64,000 nt of DNA from Paenibacillus eucommiae (GCF_017874215.1 NZ_JAGGLB010000026.1:86160-150159); one strand, 5' to 3'. Positions 1 through 9,811 are shown, numbered from the stretch's first letter. Made by a program: numbers and translations. The notes: generated by a model from the sequence alone, not told the origin.

Positions 1-81
1 TGGGTGTTGTTTTGAAGTGGAAGTAGCTAATAAGAACAAGGCGGGGCTCAGAAAAAGACAGCAAAAAGAAGGAGAATATAA

Positions 82-1110
82 ATGAATGAAGCTAATAAAG
101 TGAATGAAGCGAATGAAGTTAATAAAATTAATAAAGTCCAAGAAAATTCAGGGAAAAATACGATGAAGGCTTTACAGATCATGGGTGTAGAGCAAGCAGA
201 GCTTCAGGAGGTAGCGATACCCGAGCCTGGAGCGGGTCAAGTTCTGGTTAAAGTTAAGGCGGTTACTACATGTCCACAGTGGGATCTGCATGTTTTTTAT
301 GGTAAACCGATGGTTGGTGAAGTACCGTTTCCGTTTCCACATACACTTGGACAGCCTGGTCATGAAATGACAGGAACGATTGCCAAATTGGGGGCAGGTT
401 GTACGTTGAAGGTTGGGCAAACCGTCAGTGCGTGGAGAGATCAGGGCTATCACCGGACGGGATGTTATGCAGAATATGTGATTATGGAAGAACAAAACGT
501 TCTAGCTGTCCCAGATTCTCTTCATTACACAAAAGTAGCCTCTCTGGAATTAGCGATGTGTGTAGCGGCAAGTATTTTAAGAATGAAGCAGACGGTAGGG
601 ATTTCTGGTAAAAAATGCGGGGTGAACGGACTCGGACCTGCAGGACTGATCGCGGTACAGATGTTGATTGCAGAGGGAGCATCTGAAGTGGTCGGCATTG
701 ATCCGAATGAACAGCGGCGGGAATTGGCAAAAAAGCTTGGAGCAAGCGACGCAGTTGTGCCGGATGATGCATCTTTGCAGCTAAGAGGCCAGGCCGGAGC
801 CTTGCAAATCACCATTGATTGCGTGGGTTATCCACAGGCTGTTCACTCGATCATGGACCGTACGGACGAAGCGGTTGCCCTGTTTGCTGTTCAGAGGCAT
901 CCTTACGAGCTGTATCATCAGGGCCTTACAGTCCTCGGCTATCCAGGTCACTCCAGGGAAGCTGCCGAATATTCGCTTCAACTGATTATAGATCAAAAGC
1001 TGGATATGAGCGTGCTGATCAGCCGCGAGCTTCCCTTCGAGTCCTATAAAGAAGGTGTGGAGCTGCTTCGCAGTCAGGAAGCGATCAAGATTTGTTTCGT
1101 GCTGGAATAG
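82..1110 (+). CDS. Zinc-type medium-chain dehydrogenase/reductase
   Basis: This is a 342-residue medium-chain alcohol/polyol dehydrogenase-like protein, expected to oxidise an alcohol or sugar alcohol with NAD(P) in the cytoplasm. The GroES-like half holds likely catalytic zinc ligands (Cys in TTCPQWD, His-Glu in GHEMTG). The Rossmann half has a GLGPAG nucleotide-binding motif. The four-cysteine structural zinc lobe of classical alcohol dehydrogenases is absent. The start at 82 has a good AAGGAG site just upstream. It adds about 27 residues of Asn/Glu/Val/Lys-rich repeat (MNEANKVNEANEVNK) before the point where the family normally begins (MKALQI, near 163), so the N-terminus looks like a repeat expansion. 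A terminator hairpin follows. The substrate cannot be assigned. Confidence 0.88.
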   Translation: MNEANKVNEANEVNKINKVQENSGKNTMKALQIMGVEQAELQEVAIPEPGAGQVLVKVKAVTTCPQWDLHVFYGKPMVGEVPFPFPHTLGQPGHEMTGTIAKLGAGCTLKVGQTVSAWRDQGYHRTGCYAEYVIMEEQNVLAVPDSLHYTKVASLELAMCVAASILRMKQTVGISGKKCGVNGLGPAGLIAVQMLIAEGASEVVGIDPNEQRRELAKKLGASDAVVPDDASLQLRGQAGALQITIDCVGYPQAVHSIMDRTDEAVALFAVQRHPYELYHQGLTVLGYPGHSREAAEYSLQLIIDQKLDMSVLISRELPFESYKEGVELLRSQEAIKICFVLE

Positions 1111-1138
1111 GGTCAGTGAACAAGGTTAACGGAACAAT

Positions 1139-1180
1139 GGGGGAATGCTTTGCAGCTTGCTGCGGGTGTTTCCCCTTTTT
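1139..1180 (+). terminator. Rho-independent terminator after the dehydrogenase
   Basis: A GGGGAA...TTTCCCC outer stem encloses a GCAGC/GCTGC inner stem and ends in five T. It lies 29 bases after the stop codon of the dehydrogenase gene. Confidence 0.7.
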
Positions 1181-1207
1181 CGAAAGCAGAATGCTAGGCA
1201 GCTCAAT

Positions 1208-1395
1208 TTTAACGATGAAAAACATCGCTAAAGAGCTGAGCTTCAGGGAAATATCTGACTTAACGATGAGAAACATCGCTAAAATCCCGGAATTCAGCTG
1301 AAATCGGAAATAATCTCACTTTAACGATGAAAAACATTGTTAAATATCCGATTATCTGTAAAATTCTTCGTATAACGATGTTTTTCATCGTTAAA
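1208..1395. repeat. Four-palindrome array A
   Basis: Four 25-nt palindromes at 1208-1232, 1259-1283, 1320-1344 and 1371-1395 have arms close to TTTAACGATG and CATCGTTAAA around a 5-nt loop (AAAAA, AGAAA, AAAAA, TTTTT). Start-to-start distances are 51, 61 and 51 nt. Several arm changes keep pairing through G-T wobble. The array lies between the converging ends of the dehydrogenase and the AraC-type gene. Three more arrays of the same design occur in the window at 9812, 17040 and 23206. Function unknown. Confidence 0.9.
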
Positions 1396-1429
1396 GTGAA
1401 GAATGTTAGATCTACAGAGGAGGAATTCC

Positions 1430-2344
1430 TCAAACGGAAAGCTGAGACGCCCTGTTTCGCAGCCCTCTAGGTGACAGGCCGTAACGTGCTTTGAAGGCAC
1501 GTTCAAAATAAGGCAGCGTGTTAAACCCTGAGGCAAAGCAAATTTCTGTAATGGGGAGAGAGGTCGTGCTGATGAGTGATTTGGCGAACTGGAGTCTCAT
1601 GTCTCGCACGTAAGCCTGAAAGGTGAAACCGGTTTGTTTGCTGAAGCTTTCGCTGAAATAATTGGCAGATAAACCAGCTAACTGGGCTACTTCTGCCAAC
1701 AAGAGAGGATTGCGGAAATGATGCTGCAAGTAAAGAAGCGCCTTTCGAATGGACGGATGGACAGGCAGCAATGTTTCCACTCCCACTTTCACTTCCGCTC
1801 CCGCCATTTCTCCCGCCACCGCCACCGCTTCCTCTTGCATGTTTTCCACGGGCAACGTGCAGCTGCGGGACAGGTCGACCAACAAGCGCTCGATACAGCC
1901 TTTGACGATTATTCCGCTATGCTCCTGCCACGCCGCTGATTCATTCAGAATACGCTCATATTCCCGTTCGGCCTCCACATATGCTTCTGGCTCCAATAAA
2001 CAAATATATTCTTTTCTGCGCTCAAACAACTGCTCAGAGAGCTCTTCCGAGATCATGCCTTCGGTAAAAATCAGATTGTACAGCTGAAGCGTCTGCCCGG
2101 GGTCGGGCGTAATCTGATGAAAATCCGCTGGCGTCAACAGAAAAGTATGTCCCCGTTCCAAGCGGAGAGGAGTCCCGTTAATTTTGTGCACACCGGTTCC
2201 AGACACGACAAGCCCCAGCTCGAAAAATTGATGCCAATGCGTGTCGATGTTCTGGTCGAGGGTATGCCGAAACATGCGAAAGTTGGAAGGTGTATCCACA
2301 TATTGATTGATCTGCAGCCGCTCCGGTATGTCTCGAATCGTCAT
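1430..2344 (-). CDS. AraC family transcriptional regulator
   Basis: A 304-residue one-component regulator. The N-terminal half is a cupin-like ligand-binding domain (HWHQFFELGLVVSGTG region). The last 100 residues form the double helix-turn-helix AraC domain, with typical LAEVAQLAGLSANYFSESF and PITEICFASGFNTLPYFERAF segments. The start has an AAGGAGGTG ribosome binding site. It is the last gene of a minus-strand run after the PhyH-type gene. Sugar-sensing AraC proteins of this build usually activate carbohydrate genes. Its target here is not proven, but the adjacent dioxygenase is the simplest candidate. Confidence 0.93.
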   Translation of the reverse strand: MTIRDIPERLQINQYVDTPSNFRMFRHTLDQNIDTHWHQFFELGLVVSGTGVHKINGTPLRLERGHTFLLTPADFHQITPDPGQTLQLYNLIFTEGMISEELSEQLFERRKEYICLLEPEAYVEAEREYERILNESAAWQEHSGIIVKGCIERLLVDLSRSCTLPVENMQEEAVAVAGEMAGAEVKVGVETLLPVHPSIRKALLYLQHHFRNPLLLAEVAQLAGLSANYFSESFSKQTGFTFQAYVRDMRLQFAKSLISTTSLPITEICFASGFNTLPYFERAFKARYGLSPRGLRNRASQLSV

Positions 2345-2482
2345 TCATCCACCTCCTTATTCAACACGTATTCAATTTGAACAATCGGTTCTTCCAATTC
2401 CGTTCTACTTGAGGCCATACGTTTAACCATATATGAATCTAATGTACGTTTGTGTACTATACATTTACTACACGTTTACATA

Positions 2483-3223
2483 CTACACGTTTACAAATTC
2501 GCTGCCCGCAAGATCCTTGCCCCGCGCAAGCCAGATCTTAAAGCCTGGATTTTTCTCCGGGATCACCCGAGCTTCTGTAGAAAAGTATCTCATTGTATAG
2601 CCGCAGCGGCGGTATGGACTCGTATTGGCTGTGGCGCCGTGATAAATCCGTGAATCGTGCAAGGAGCATTCTCCTGGCTCAAGCTCGAAGTAGACGGCTT
2701 TGGATTCGTCGATATGTTTAATTTTCGTAGGGAAAATGTTCTTATCCTCATCTACGCTTTCATATTCCGAGAAGCCGTTATGATGAGTACCCGGGATGAC
2801 TCGCATACAGCCGTTCTCGCGGTTGCTTCGATCAATGGCCAGCCAGACCGTAACAATTTTATCAAAGCGGGAAAGTCTTCCTTGCCAATAGGCAGAATCC
2901 TCATGCCAAGGCGTCTGTTTACCGGTATAAGGCTCTTTACTAATAAAATGGCTGGACCACAGCCCGATATTGGGCCCGATAATCGGCTCTACCAAATCAA
3001 GAACCTCGTCAGACAACAGAAACTCAAGCAAGCGCTCATCGCGAAAATGAGGAGTATCCAGCTCGCTGTTCAGCTTTTTGCCAACCATCGCCCACTGCTC
3101 TTCGAAAATATCGGTTAATCTGTGCATTTTCTGCGCTTCGAATAACGGCTTCCGATGGAGCGCGTACCCGTTACTCCTGTATCCCTCAAGCTGCTCCTCT
3201 GTCAATGTTCTATCTTCAGACAT
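2483..3223 (-). CDS. Phytanoyl-CoA dioxygenase (PhyH) family protein
   Basis: About 246 residues of an Fe(II)/2-oxoglutarate-dependent oxygenase. The metal-binding HxD is visible in TPWHEDSAYW, and a distal His in RIYHGATAN, followed by a candidate 2-oxoglutarate-binding Arg (SPYRRCGYTMRYF). The protein probably hydroxylates a small molecule in the cytoplasm; the substrate is unknown. A GTG six bases upstream (3229) is in frame, but the GGGAGG site is only 3 nt from it and 9 nt from the ATG at 3223, so the ATG is preferred. Many Paenibacillus-type genomes pair PhyH genes with AraC regulators, as here. The gap to the AraC gene contains a short tandem repeat (TACACGTTTACA twice near 2466-2495). 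Confidence 0.9.
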   Translation of the reverse strand: MSEDRTLTEEQLEGYRSNGYALHRKPLFEAQKMHRLTDIFEEQWAMVGKKLNSELDTPHFRDERLLEFLLSDEVLDLVEPIIGPNIGLWSSHFISKEPYTGKQTPWHEDSAYWQGRLSRFDKIVTVWLAIDRSNRENGCMRVIPGTHHNGFSEYESVDEDKNIFPTKIKHIDESKAVYFELEPGECSLHDSRIYHGATANTSPYRRCGYTMRYFSTEARVIPEKNPGFKIWLARGKDLAGSEFVNV

Positions 3224-3359
3224 TTTCACATACCTCCCATAAAGTTGTGCATCCGGCCTTCACTTTTATTATGGAGACAAGGGAAGCATAAATCTTTGCC
3301 TCATTACGGAAAAAGTATGCTTTATATCGGAATTTATATCGGAAGCTGATCAAACCGCC

Positions 3360-4475
3360 TTACAACTTTACCCTCGCGGTGCTGTCCCTGACGATTAAGT
3401 CAGGAGCAATCATTGATTCAGCAGCATGCTGCTCACCCCGCGATAGCTGGAAGATCACTTTTGCAGCCTGGGCGCCGAACTTGAACGTATTTTGATTTAC
3501 TGTTGTTAGACGAGGAAGGGTGTATGCTGTAAATGGTTGTCCATCGTACCCGATAATGCTGATATCTTCAGGCACACGGTATTTCTGATCCTGGGCTGCA
3601 TATAACGCGCCGAGCGCTTTATAGTCGCTGCCTGCGAAAATAGCAGTTGGCGGATCAGCCAGTGACATGAAATGCATGAACCCTTCGTACCCTGACTGCG
3701 TATCCTCTTCCTGAGCATCATTCACAAAGATCAGCTCTGGCGAAAATTCAACGTTAAAGCTGCTTAAGGCCATCCGGTATCCCTGCAGCCGCAGAGCAAA
3801 TTCGGTATTAATATCAAAATACGAGCGCCCTGTTAAAATAACACCTATTTTCCTATGTCCGAGAGACAGCAGATGCTGTGTAGCCAGAAATCCTCCGGTC
3901 ACATTGTCGCCAACGATATAAGGGAGGTTCAGGTGCGGGAAATAAAATTGTATAGTCACAAGCGAACGTTTCTCATGCTCCCAACGCTCTAATGTATCGA
4001 GCAATTCAGCGCTTAGATTATGCAGAACATCAAATATAATAAATCCGGACTCCGGTTCATTGGGCAGCTCAAAGTGTTTATCAATGCCCAGTAGATGAAA
4101 ATCAGTGCCGTTCTCCGCACAAATTTGTTTAATGCCTTCGAACATTGAAAGATAAAAACTTTGATTCAGCAAAGTGATCTTGGATTGTTGATGGACAAAA
4201 TAAATTTTGTCTAATAGGCGGCTTGACCCTGGATCAGGTGCAACAGACGGGTTTGTTCCAATAAAGCTGCCCTTTTTGCGGATGCGATAAATGAAACCTT
4301 CGTCAGCCAGTATGGAGAGAGCCTTGCGCATGGTCATTTCACTCGTTTTATAGATACGGGATAACTCAATTTGGGAGGGAAGTGGATCATTCGGTTTAAG
4401 CTCGCCCAGCATGATCTTATTTTTGAAATCGTCGATAATTTGTTGATATAGGGGGACGCCTTTTTGTGCCTTCAT
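3360..4475 (-). CDS. GntR-type regulator with LacI-like sugar-binding domain
   Basis: A regulator of the AraR architecture: an N-terminal winged helix of the GntR family (about residues 5-70, with LPSQIELSRIYKTSEMTMRKAL) joined to a periplasmic-binding-protein-like effector domain (about 90-371, with AIFAGSDYKALGALYAA and ISIIGYDGQPFTAYT). Such proteins repress sugar genes until a sugar binds. An in-frame GTG at 4487 overlaps the AAAGGAG site, so the ATG at 4475 is the likelier start. The gene is transcribed divergently from the glycosidase/SLH pair at 4744-9760. The shared intergenic region carries AAAGAT-type repeats around a promoter, suggesting that this pair is its target. Confidence 0.92.
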   Translation of the reverse strand: MKAQKGVPLYQQIIDDFKNKIMLGELKPNDPLPSQIELSRIYKTSEMTMRKALSILADEGFIYRIRKKGSFIGTNPSVAPDPGSSRLLDKIYFVHQQSKITLLNQSFYLSMFEGIKQICAENGTDFHLLGIDKHFELPNEPESGFIIFDVLHNLSAELLDTLERWEHEKRSLVTIQFYFPHLNLPYIVGDNVTGGFLATQHLLSLGHRKIGVILTGRSYFDINTEFALRLQGYRMALSSFNVEFSPELIFVNDAQEEDTQSGYEGFMHFMSLADPPTAIFAGSDYKALGALYAAQDQKYRVPEDISIIGYDGQPFTAYTLPRLTTVNQNTFKFGAQAAKVIFQLSRGEQHAAESMIAPDLIVRDSTARVKL

Positions 4476-4504
4476 TTCATGCTGCACTCCTTTGAGGATG
4501 TGAA

Positions 4505-4611
4505 TTAAAGATGCAATTTTCTTTTATTAAAGATGTTTACAATTTTATTATAAGCAAATATAATCGTTAAAGATACTATTTTTGTGAAAAATATTAAGGA
4601 CATATCTTTAA
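4505..4611 (+). promoter_or_regulatory. Promoter flanked by candidate GntR-type operators
   Basis: A good sigma-A promoter reads TTTACA (4536-4541), 17-nt spacer, TATAAT (4559-4564). TTAAAGATG occurs at 4505-4513 and again at 4527-4535, abutting the -35 box. TTAAAGATA at 4567-4575 follows the -10 box, and the inverted TATCTTTAA is at 4603-4611. This arrangement around the promoter of the divergent operon is what an operator cluster for the neighbouring GntR-type regulator would look like. Binding is inferred. Confidence 0.55.
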
Positions 4612-4743
4612 TTTTGTGGGAGGGGAGCGAAGGCTGCATTTGTATGTGCAATTGAATTTGTATGCGTTTTCAGTTATTTTTCCAGGCATTCGATTGGCGA
4701 TTATTTTTTTTGAAAATGAACCCAATTACAGAAAGCAGGTGGA

Positions 4744-7700
4744 ATGATGATGAAGAAAAGATACAAGTTATTGGCATTTTTTACGCTATTGCTCTCCCTT
4801 TCTCTTGTGTTAGCAGCCCTTTCCACGCAAGCCTTGGCGGGGGATACACAACATGTGTCCACGACAGCGTCAATCACAACAGGCAAGATTTCAGACGAGA
4901 AATACCCCATCGGCATTTATTGGCCGCCTACACCTGAGTACACAACGCCCGCACAGTATGATCTGATCAAGGAAGCTGGAATCAATACAATTGAAGTGCC
5001 TAACATACCGGGATACCTTGCCGTCAGGAATGATGCAATTCTTGATTATGCAGCGGCCCGCGGAATGAAAGCCTTTGTTCCTCCATCAGAGGCGATGGGC
5101 GCTAATGCGATGGCACTTACTGACGATCAGCTTCAAGCGTATGTGAATCAATATAAAGATCATCCGGGCTTGGGCGGCTATTTTATTATGGATGAGCCAG
5201 GACCGGCTGTAATGAGCGAGGCAGCGCGCATATATAAAAAAATTGCCGAGCTCGATCCGAACCATCACCCCCATGTGAACATGCTGCCCTTCACCAATTT
5301 ATTTCAACAGTGGGTAGATCTTGTAGGCGCAGATAAGTTGAATTATTTGGCCACGGATTTTTATCCCTATATCGTGAAGCCTGGTGGCGGTACGGCGATT
5401 AAACCCGATTTCTATTCGTTTCTGGATGAACTGAGAAAGACAGGCTTGAAAAATAACGTCAAAACAAGCAATTACCTGCAGTCAGTCGGCATAGACGGTT
5501 ATCTTGTGAGACCGGATGCCAACAGAATGAGGCACGATGTTTACTCCAATTTGTCCTATGGTGTCAAAGGCTTGACCTGGTTCACCTGGTGGTCGCCTGG
5601 CAATACCGGTGTGGAGAAATTTTCAGATGAAGCTATTGTCACTAAAAATGGGATGAAATCCGATCTGTATGAGCCTGTCAAAGAGCTGAACAGACAGATC
5701 ACTACGCTTGGCCCAACACTGCTGAGGTTAAATGCTGTAGAGGTTTATCACGCAGGACAAATGCCTGATGGAACGGTAAAGGTTCCTGCTGATTATTTTT
5801 TTAAACTGATTCCGGATGATAAGGGCAAGGAAACACAGACGATTATTTCACATATGGTGGACGCCGAAAGCGGCAGAAATTACATTATGGCCGTCAACAG
5901 AACCTTGGCCCAGACGTACGACTTATCCTTCAAGCTGGATCCATCATGGAAAATTAAAGAAGTGACCGAAGTCTCCAAGAAGACAGGCAAGGAGATTCCA
6001 ACCGATTACAATCCCACAACAGGTGTTCTAAAAGGAAACTTCCTGCCAGGGGAAGGAAAATTGTATGCACTTGACCCTGATTTTACATACCAGGCTTCTA
6101 AGGCTGTAGGTAATGACACACCTGGAAATCCGAGTACAGAACCCGTTTACGGTCCCTATACGAACCTGGCCTTGCAAAAGCATGTAACGGCAACAAGTTC
6201 TTATGACACTGGCGGATGGGGCTTGTGGCAAATTGTTGATGGCGTAAATATGGACGGTCTCTCACATGGGTCGAATTTTGGCTGGTCAAGTCTTGGCGAT
6301 ATTTATAGGAATCATACAGATTCAGTGACCATTGATTTGGGTGGACTGTATCCGGTTGATCAGGTTAAATTATTTCCGACTATGGGGGCTGGATATTTTC
6401 CGAAGCAATATAACATTCAGGTATCCGAGGATCTAATTAATTGGCAAACGGTAATAACGTCCTCTGAACAACCTTTTGATAATGATCAGCTTATAAAAGA
6501 TGCAGTAGTGCACGGATTTACTCCAACATCTGCACGCTATGTGAAGACAGAAGTAACGGATATGGTGCAAGCCGCCGAGGTCCACGCCCAGTTTGCTGAA
6601 ATTGAAATTTATGCCAGAACGATATCGCCCTTATCTGTAAGCTCGGATTCCAAAATATTAATTGCCCATAAACCGGCTCCTCTTACCGTGAAAAAATGGA
6701 ATGCAGCAGGAGAGCTAGTGAATGTGGCGGGTGAGAACGTGACCTTTGTCAGCAAAAATGAAGCTGTTGCAACCGTAGATGCAGGCGGAGTTGTGACGGG
6801 TTTAACATCGGGTCAGACCCAGATCACGGTAACTGTAACAGATGGTGTTTATGGTCCTAGCGAAAGCATAGATTATGGTATAGAAGTTATTGCCTTCCCG
6901 CAACCTTGGGATGCATCGTTTATAGGCTCAGCAAGTGGAAGATTACTGTCATCTCCACCGGACACGTTCACGATCAACTCTACTGGCAAAGGGCTGGGGA
7001 AAGGATATGCCTACATCAAGCAACCATTGGACATAAGTGAACCGTTAGTACTAACGACAACTTTGAACCAGTTGTATCAAACCAATGAAGCAGGTGGAAT
7101 GGACGGACGTGCGGGGCTGCTCATAAGCAGTGATAATCCGGCAGAAAATGTTTTTCTTTCGGCCAATGCCAGTGGCAGGTTAACTTTAGTGACTGGATCT
7201 CAGGTAGTACTCGGAGATTATGTGAATTTTCCAGCTGAATTGGCACTGATTAAAGACGGGAATTCTTATTCAGGATATTACAAGAAAGCGGGGAAATGGG
7301 TTCCTTTCAATAACACCCAGGCACAATCCACCTCATCCGGTAATATGGGCGGAGCACTAACGTGGGGAGTTGCCACTTTTTCCAATTCGGACACCCTGCA
7401 TAACCAGGCTCAATTTTCCGGGACCAAAAGTTATCCAGGGATGAGCGCGGACATAAGGGCCTTGCTTTCCTATCCGAAGATGCCGATTGATGCTCAGCAG
7501 CAGATTGTTATTTTGGGAACAACTAAAGAAGGCTTTCCAGCGGCTGTTCCAGCTAATTATGAGATGGCTTATAAAAGCAGTAATTCAGATATTGCTACAG
7601 TAGACGAGAATGGAACGATTCAAGCTATAAAGGCTGGAACTATCCAAATTACGGTAACTGTATCAGATAGCGGCAATGTAAGAGCTGTACTCACTGTGGA

Positions 7701-8100
7701 CCTAGAAGTTCAACCAGCAACCTGGACGGATGAGATCGAAGAGGTGGATCACGGAAGCCCATTTGAAGTGAGAGATGCTGTGTTTAAAGATTTCGAGGGC
7801 AATGTTATCGATCGTTTGATTGGCAGAGACTTTGTTAAGGCCTATGCAACTTTGCATAATAAGTCGGACCAAGCCCAAACGGCCACCATTATCACAGCCT
7901 TATACGATTCGAAAGGGGCCATGGTCAACTTATCTTATTTGGAGCACACCGTTCAAGGTGGTGGCACCGATTATCTCAATGCCGGTTTTCGGCTGCCCGA
8001 GGAAACAAAGGGGTTCGTGCTTAAGATGTTTGTATGGGATACGCTGAACCAAATGACACCTTGGTCAAACGAAGTCTCACTGAAAAATGAGGTGGAGTAG
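4744..8100 (+). CDS. Secreted multidomain glycosidase-like protein with F5/8C and Ig-like domains
   Basis: An 1118-residue exported protein. A signal peptide ends near residue 33 (STQALAGD). A TIM-barrel-like region follows (about 45-430: GIYWPPTPEYTTP, DHPGLGGYFIMDEPG, TWFTWWSPGN); the Glu of MDEP is the best candidate acid/base. Next come a discoidin/F5-8C-type carbohydrate-binding module (about 475-630), a Big_2 Ig-like domain (about 640-710), a concanavalin-like region (about 715-895), a second Big_2 domain (about 910-990) and an uncharacterised C-terminal domain. No SLH domain is present, but the next gene starts 1 nt after the stop and encodes one. The catalytic region shares the MDEP motif and general pattern with the protein at 48233-50368. 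Glycoside hydrolase activity is inferred; the family is not assigned. Confidence 0.88.
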   Translation: MMMKKRYKLLAFFTLLLSLSLVLAALSTQALAGDTQHVSTTASITTGKISDEKYPIGIYWPPTPEYTTPAQYDLIKEAGINTIEVPNIPGYLAVRNDAILDYAAARGMKAFVPPSEAMGANAMALTDDQLQAYVNQYKDHPGLGGYFIMDEPGPAVMSEAARIYKKIAELDPNHHPHVNMLPFTNLFQQWVDLVGADKLNYLATDFYPYIVKPGGGTAIKPDFYSFLDELRKTGLKNNVKTSNYLQSVGIDGYLVRPDANRMRHDVYSNLSYGVKGLTWFTWWSPGNTGVEKFSDEAIVTKNGMKSDLYEPVKELNRQITTLGPTLLRLNAVEVYHAGQMPDGTVKVPADYFFKLIPDDKGKETQTIISHMVDAESGRNYIMAVNRTLAQTYDLSFKLDPSWKIKEVTEVSKKTGKEIPTDYNPTTGVLKGNFLPGEGKLYALDPDFTYQASKAVGNDTPGNPSTEPVYGPYTNLALQKHVTATSSYDTGGWGLWQIVDGVNMDGLSHGSNFGWSSLGDIYRNHTDSVTIDLGGLYPVDQVKLFPTMGAGYFPKQYNIQVSEDLINWQTVITSSEQPFDNDQLIKDAVVHGFTPTSARYVKTEVTDMVQAAEVHAQFAEIEIYARTISPLSVSSDSKILIAHKPAPLTVKKWNAAGELVNVAGENVTFVSKNEAVATVDAGGVVTGLTSGQTQITVTVTDGVYGPSESIDYGIEVIAFPQPWDASFIGSASGRLLSSPPDTFTINSTGKGLGKGYAYIKQPLDISEPLVLTTTLNQLYQTNEAGGMDGRAGLLISSDNPAENVFLSANASGRLTLVTGSQVVLGDYVNFPAELALIKDGNSYSGYYKKAGKWVPFNNTQAQSTSSGNMGGALTWGVATFSNSDTLHNQAQFSGTKSYPGMSADIRALLSYPKMPIDAQQQIVILGTTKEGFPAAVPANYEMAYKSSNSDIATVDENGTIQAIKAGTIQITVTVSDSGNVRAVLTVDLEVQPATWTDEIEEVDHGSPFEVRDAVFKDFEGNVIDRLIGRDFVKAYATLHNKSDQAQTATIITALYDSKGAMVNLSYLEHTVQGGGTDYLNAGFRLPEETKGFVLKMFVWDTLNQMTPWSNEVSLKNEVE

Positions 8101-8101
8101 G

Positions 8102-9760
8102 ATGAGGAAAGCAGTCAACTATATGTTGCTGGTTGTTGGGATGTTTGTGCTTTCTGCATCCAGCGTGTTTGCGAGTACAGATCAGACTAGTCTGACGGAA
8201 CAAACAAGTCAAACCGCGCAGACTAGACATATCAATCAGACTAGTCAAACGGAAATGGCACCGACGAGGATTCAAGCTGCGGGGTATTGGAACGCGCAAT
8301 CCTATATAGCTCATATCGAAGGGACTATTACGAGCGGGGAAGGGCGATGGATCACTTTATCTGTCCATAGTCCTTCAGGCAAGCTGTTCTATATTGATCA
8401 AACTACGAGTGGAGCAGGCGGGAAATTTGTATTTGACTTTCCGATCGATAAGCTTGAAACGTACAGCTTTTCGGTGAATGGGAGCGGGGCTGCAGAGAAG
8501 TTTCAGGGAACGATCAGCAAACAAACACCTACAGATCCTGTAGATCCCGTGGATCCCGTAGATCCTACAGATCCGGGGAATCCTCCAGGTCCAGGAAATC
8601 CACCTGGCCCATCAGGTACTGCTGGTGGCGATACAGGAAAGGAAACCCATTCAGCCGACGTCTGGAATGTATCGCTTGATGAACTGAATGAAGCCATTCG
8701 TCTTGCGGCTGATAAGGTTGTTAGCCTTGAACTATCAAAAGAAATCAGTGAAGTGAACCTGCCAGCCGAGGCGATGGAGAAGCTGTTAGGACTAAGTCTG
8801 GTTTTCAAGCAAGGGGAGCTGCTGGTGCGGGTGAATGATCTAGCAGATCTCTTTCCTCAAGTTACTGGAGATCAGCTTGAGGGAGCTAGCATTGTGTTTT
8901 CTGTAAAACGTACAGCAGGCAGGGAAAATCCCGTAAGCTTTGAGAAGAACTTGAAGTATGTCTTGGCGGGGGATGTATATCAACTTAAGCTGTATCTTAA
9001 AACGAAAACAGGAAAAGAAATCCCTTTTTCGGGAGCGTCCGTCTCTGTGAGTTTGCCATACAGTCATCCTGCGATTGAAGAGCTGCTGGGCATTTATCAT
9101 TACAATGAAACAAGCGGACAATGGAATTACAAGGGAGGGGAGGTTGATTCGGTCAAGCGGACTGTAACGGCAAGGCTTACCAGCTTTAGCCAGTATGCTG
9201 TGATCGAATATGACAAAAGCTTTGACGATGTGGCAAACAGCCACTGGGCGTGGAAGGCAGTTCACACGCTTGCTGCCAAGCACATTATTAAAGGAATTGA
9301 TGAGACTCACTACGCACTCACTAATAACGTGACGCGGGCAGAATTCGCCGCCCTGCTCGTTCGGCTGTTGAAGCTGGAGTCAGTTGGACAGTCACCGTTC
9401 CACGATGTGCAGAATAATGAATGGTTTGCCCGGGAAGTGACCGCAGCCTACGAAGCGGGAATAATCCAGGGGCGCACCAACGAACTTTTTGCTCCGAGCG
9501 AGCCAGTAACCAGGGAGGAAATGGCAGTCATGCTAGCCCGATCGATCGACCTTTCGCAGAATCAGCCTGTATCAGACAGAGCTTTCAAGGACAGCAGCCA
9601 TATATCCGCTTGGGCACTTGATGCAGTACAAACATTGTCCAAACATAACATAATCGAGGGAGACGATCAGGGCAACTTCAATCCGGGTCATTTGCTCACT
9701 CGTGCAGAAGCGGCACAGGCCATTTATAACTTATCGTTGAAGGTGAACATGGATAAATAA
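8102..9760 (+). CDS. SLH-domain surface protein
   Basis: About 552 residues. A signal peptide (VFASTDQ cleavage region) is followed by a Gln/Thr-rich repetitive stretch, a small beta-rich domain, a Pro/Asp linker (PVDPVDPVDPTDPG then GNPPGPGNPPGP), a middle domain and three SLH motifs in the last 180 residues (DVANSHWAWKAV, DVQNNEWFAREV, DSSHISAWALDAV). SLH motifs bind pyruvylated secondary cell-wall polymer, so the protein should sit on the cell surface. An in-frame ATG at 8087 overlaps the previous gene, but the one at 8102 sits properly behind GGTGGAGTAGG. The 1-nt gap implies coupled translation with the upstream secreted glycosidase-like protein, which may be docked by this partner. Confidence 0.92.
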   Translation: MRKAVNYMLLVVGMFVLSASSVFASTDQTSLTEQTSQTAQTRHINQTSQTEMAPTRIQAAGYWNAQSYIAHIEGTITSGEGRWITLSVHSPSGKLFYIDQTTSGAGGKFVFDFPIDKLETYSFSVNGSGAAEKFQGTISKQTPTDPVDPVDPVDPTDPGNPPGPGNPPGPSGTAGGDTGKETHSADVWNVSLDELNEAIRLAADKVVSLELSKEISEVNLPAEAMEKLLGLSLVFKQGELLVRVNDLADLFPQVTGDQLEGASIVFSVKRTAGRENPVSFEKNLKYVLAGDVYQLKLYLKTKTGKEIPFSGASVSVSLPYSHPAIEELLGIYHYNETSGQWNYKGGEVDSVKRTVTARLTSFSQYAVIEYDKSFDDVANSHWAWKAVHTLAAKHIIKGIDETHYALTNNVTRAEFAALLVRLLKLESVGQSPFHDVQNNEWFAREVTAAYEAGIIQGRTNELFAPSEPVTREEMAVMLARSIDLSQNQPVSDRAFKDSSHISAWALDAVQTLSKHNIIEGDDQGNFNPGHLLTRAEAAQAIYNLSLKVNMDK

Positions 9761-9811
9761 ATAGGCAGGCAGCGCAGAATCTAAACTGTGCCTGAGGGGT
9801 TAAAACACTCT

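Noticed and set aside
1208..1395. Four palindromes read as ordinary terminators
   Set aside because: The 5-nt A or T loops, absence of consistent T tracts after the stems and fixed four-copy spacing do not fit simple terminators, although some may terminate transcription.
2657..3118. A 153-codon plus-strand frame over the PhyH gene
   Set aside because: Antisense to a gene with clear iron-binding motifs; no site or domain.
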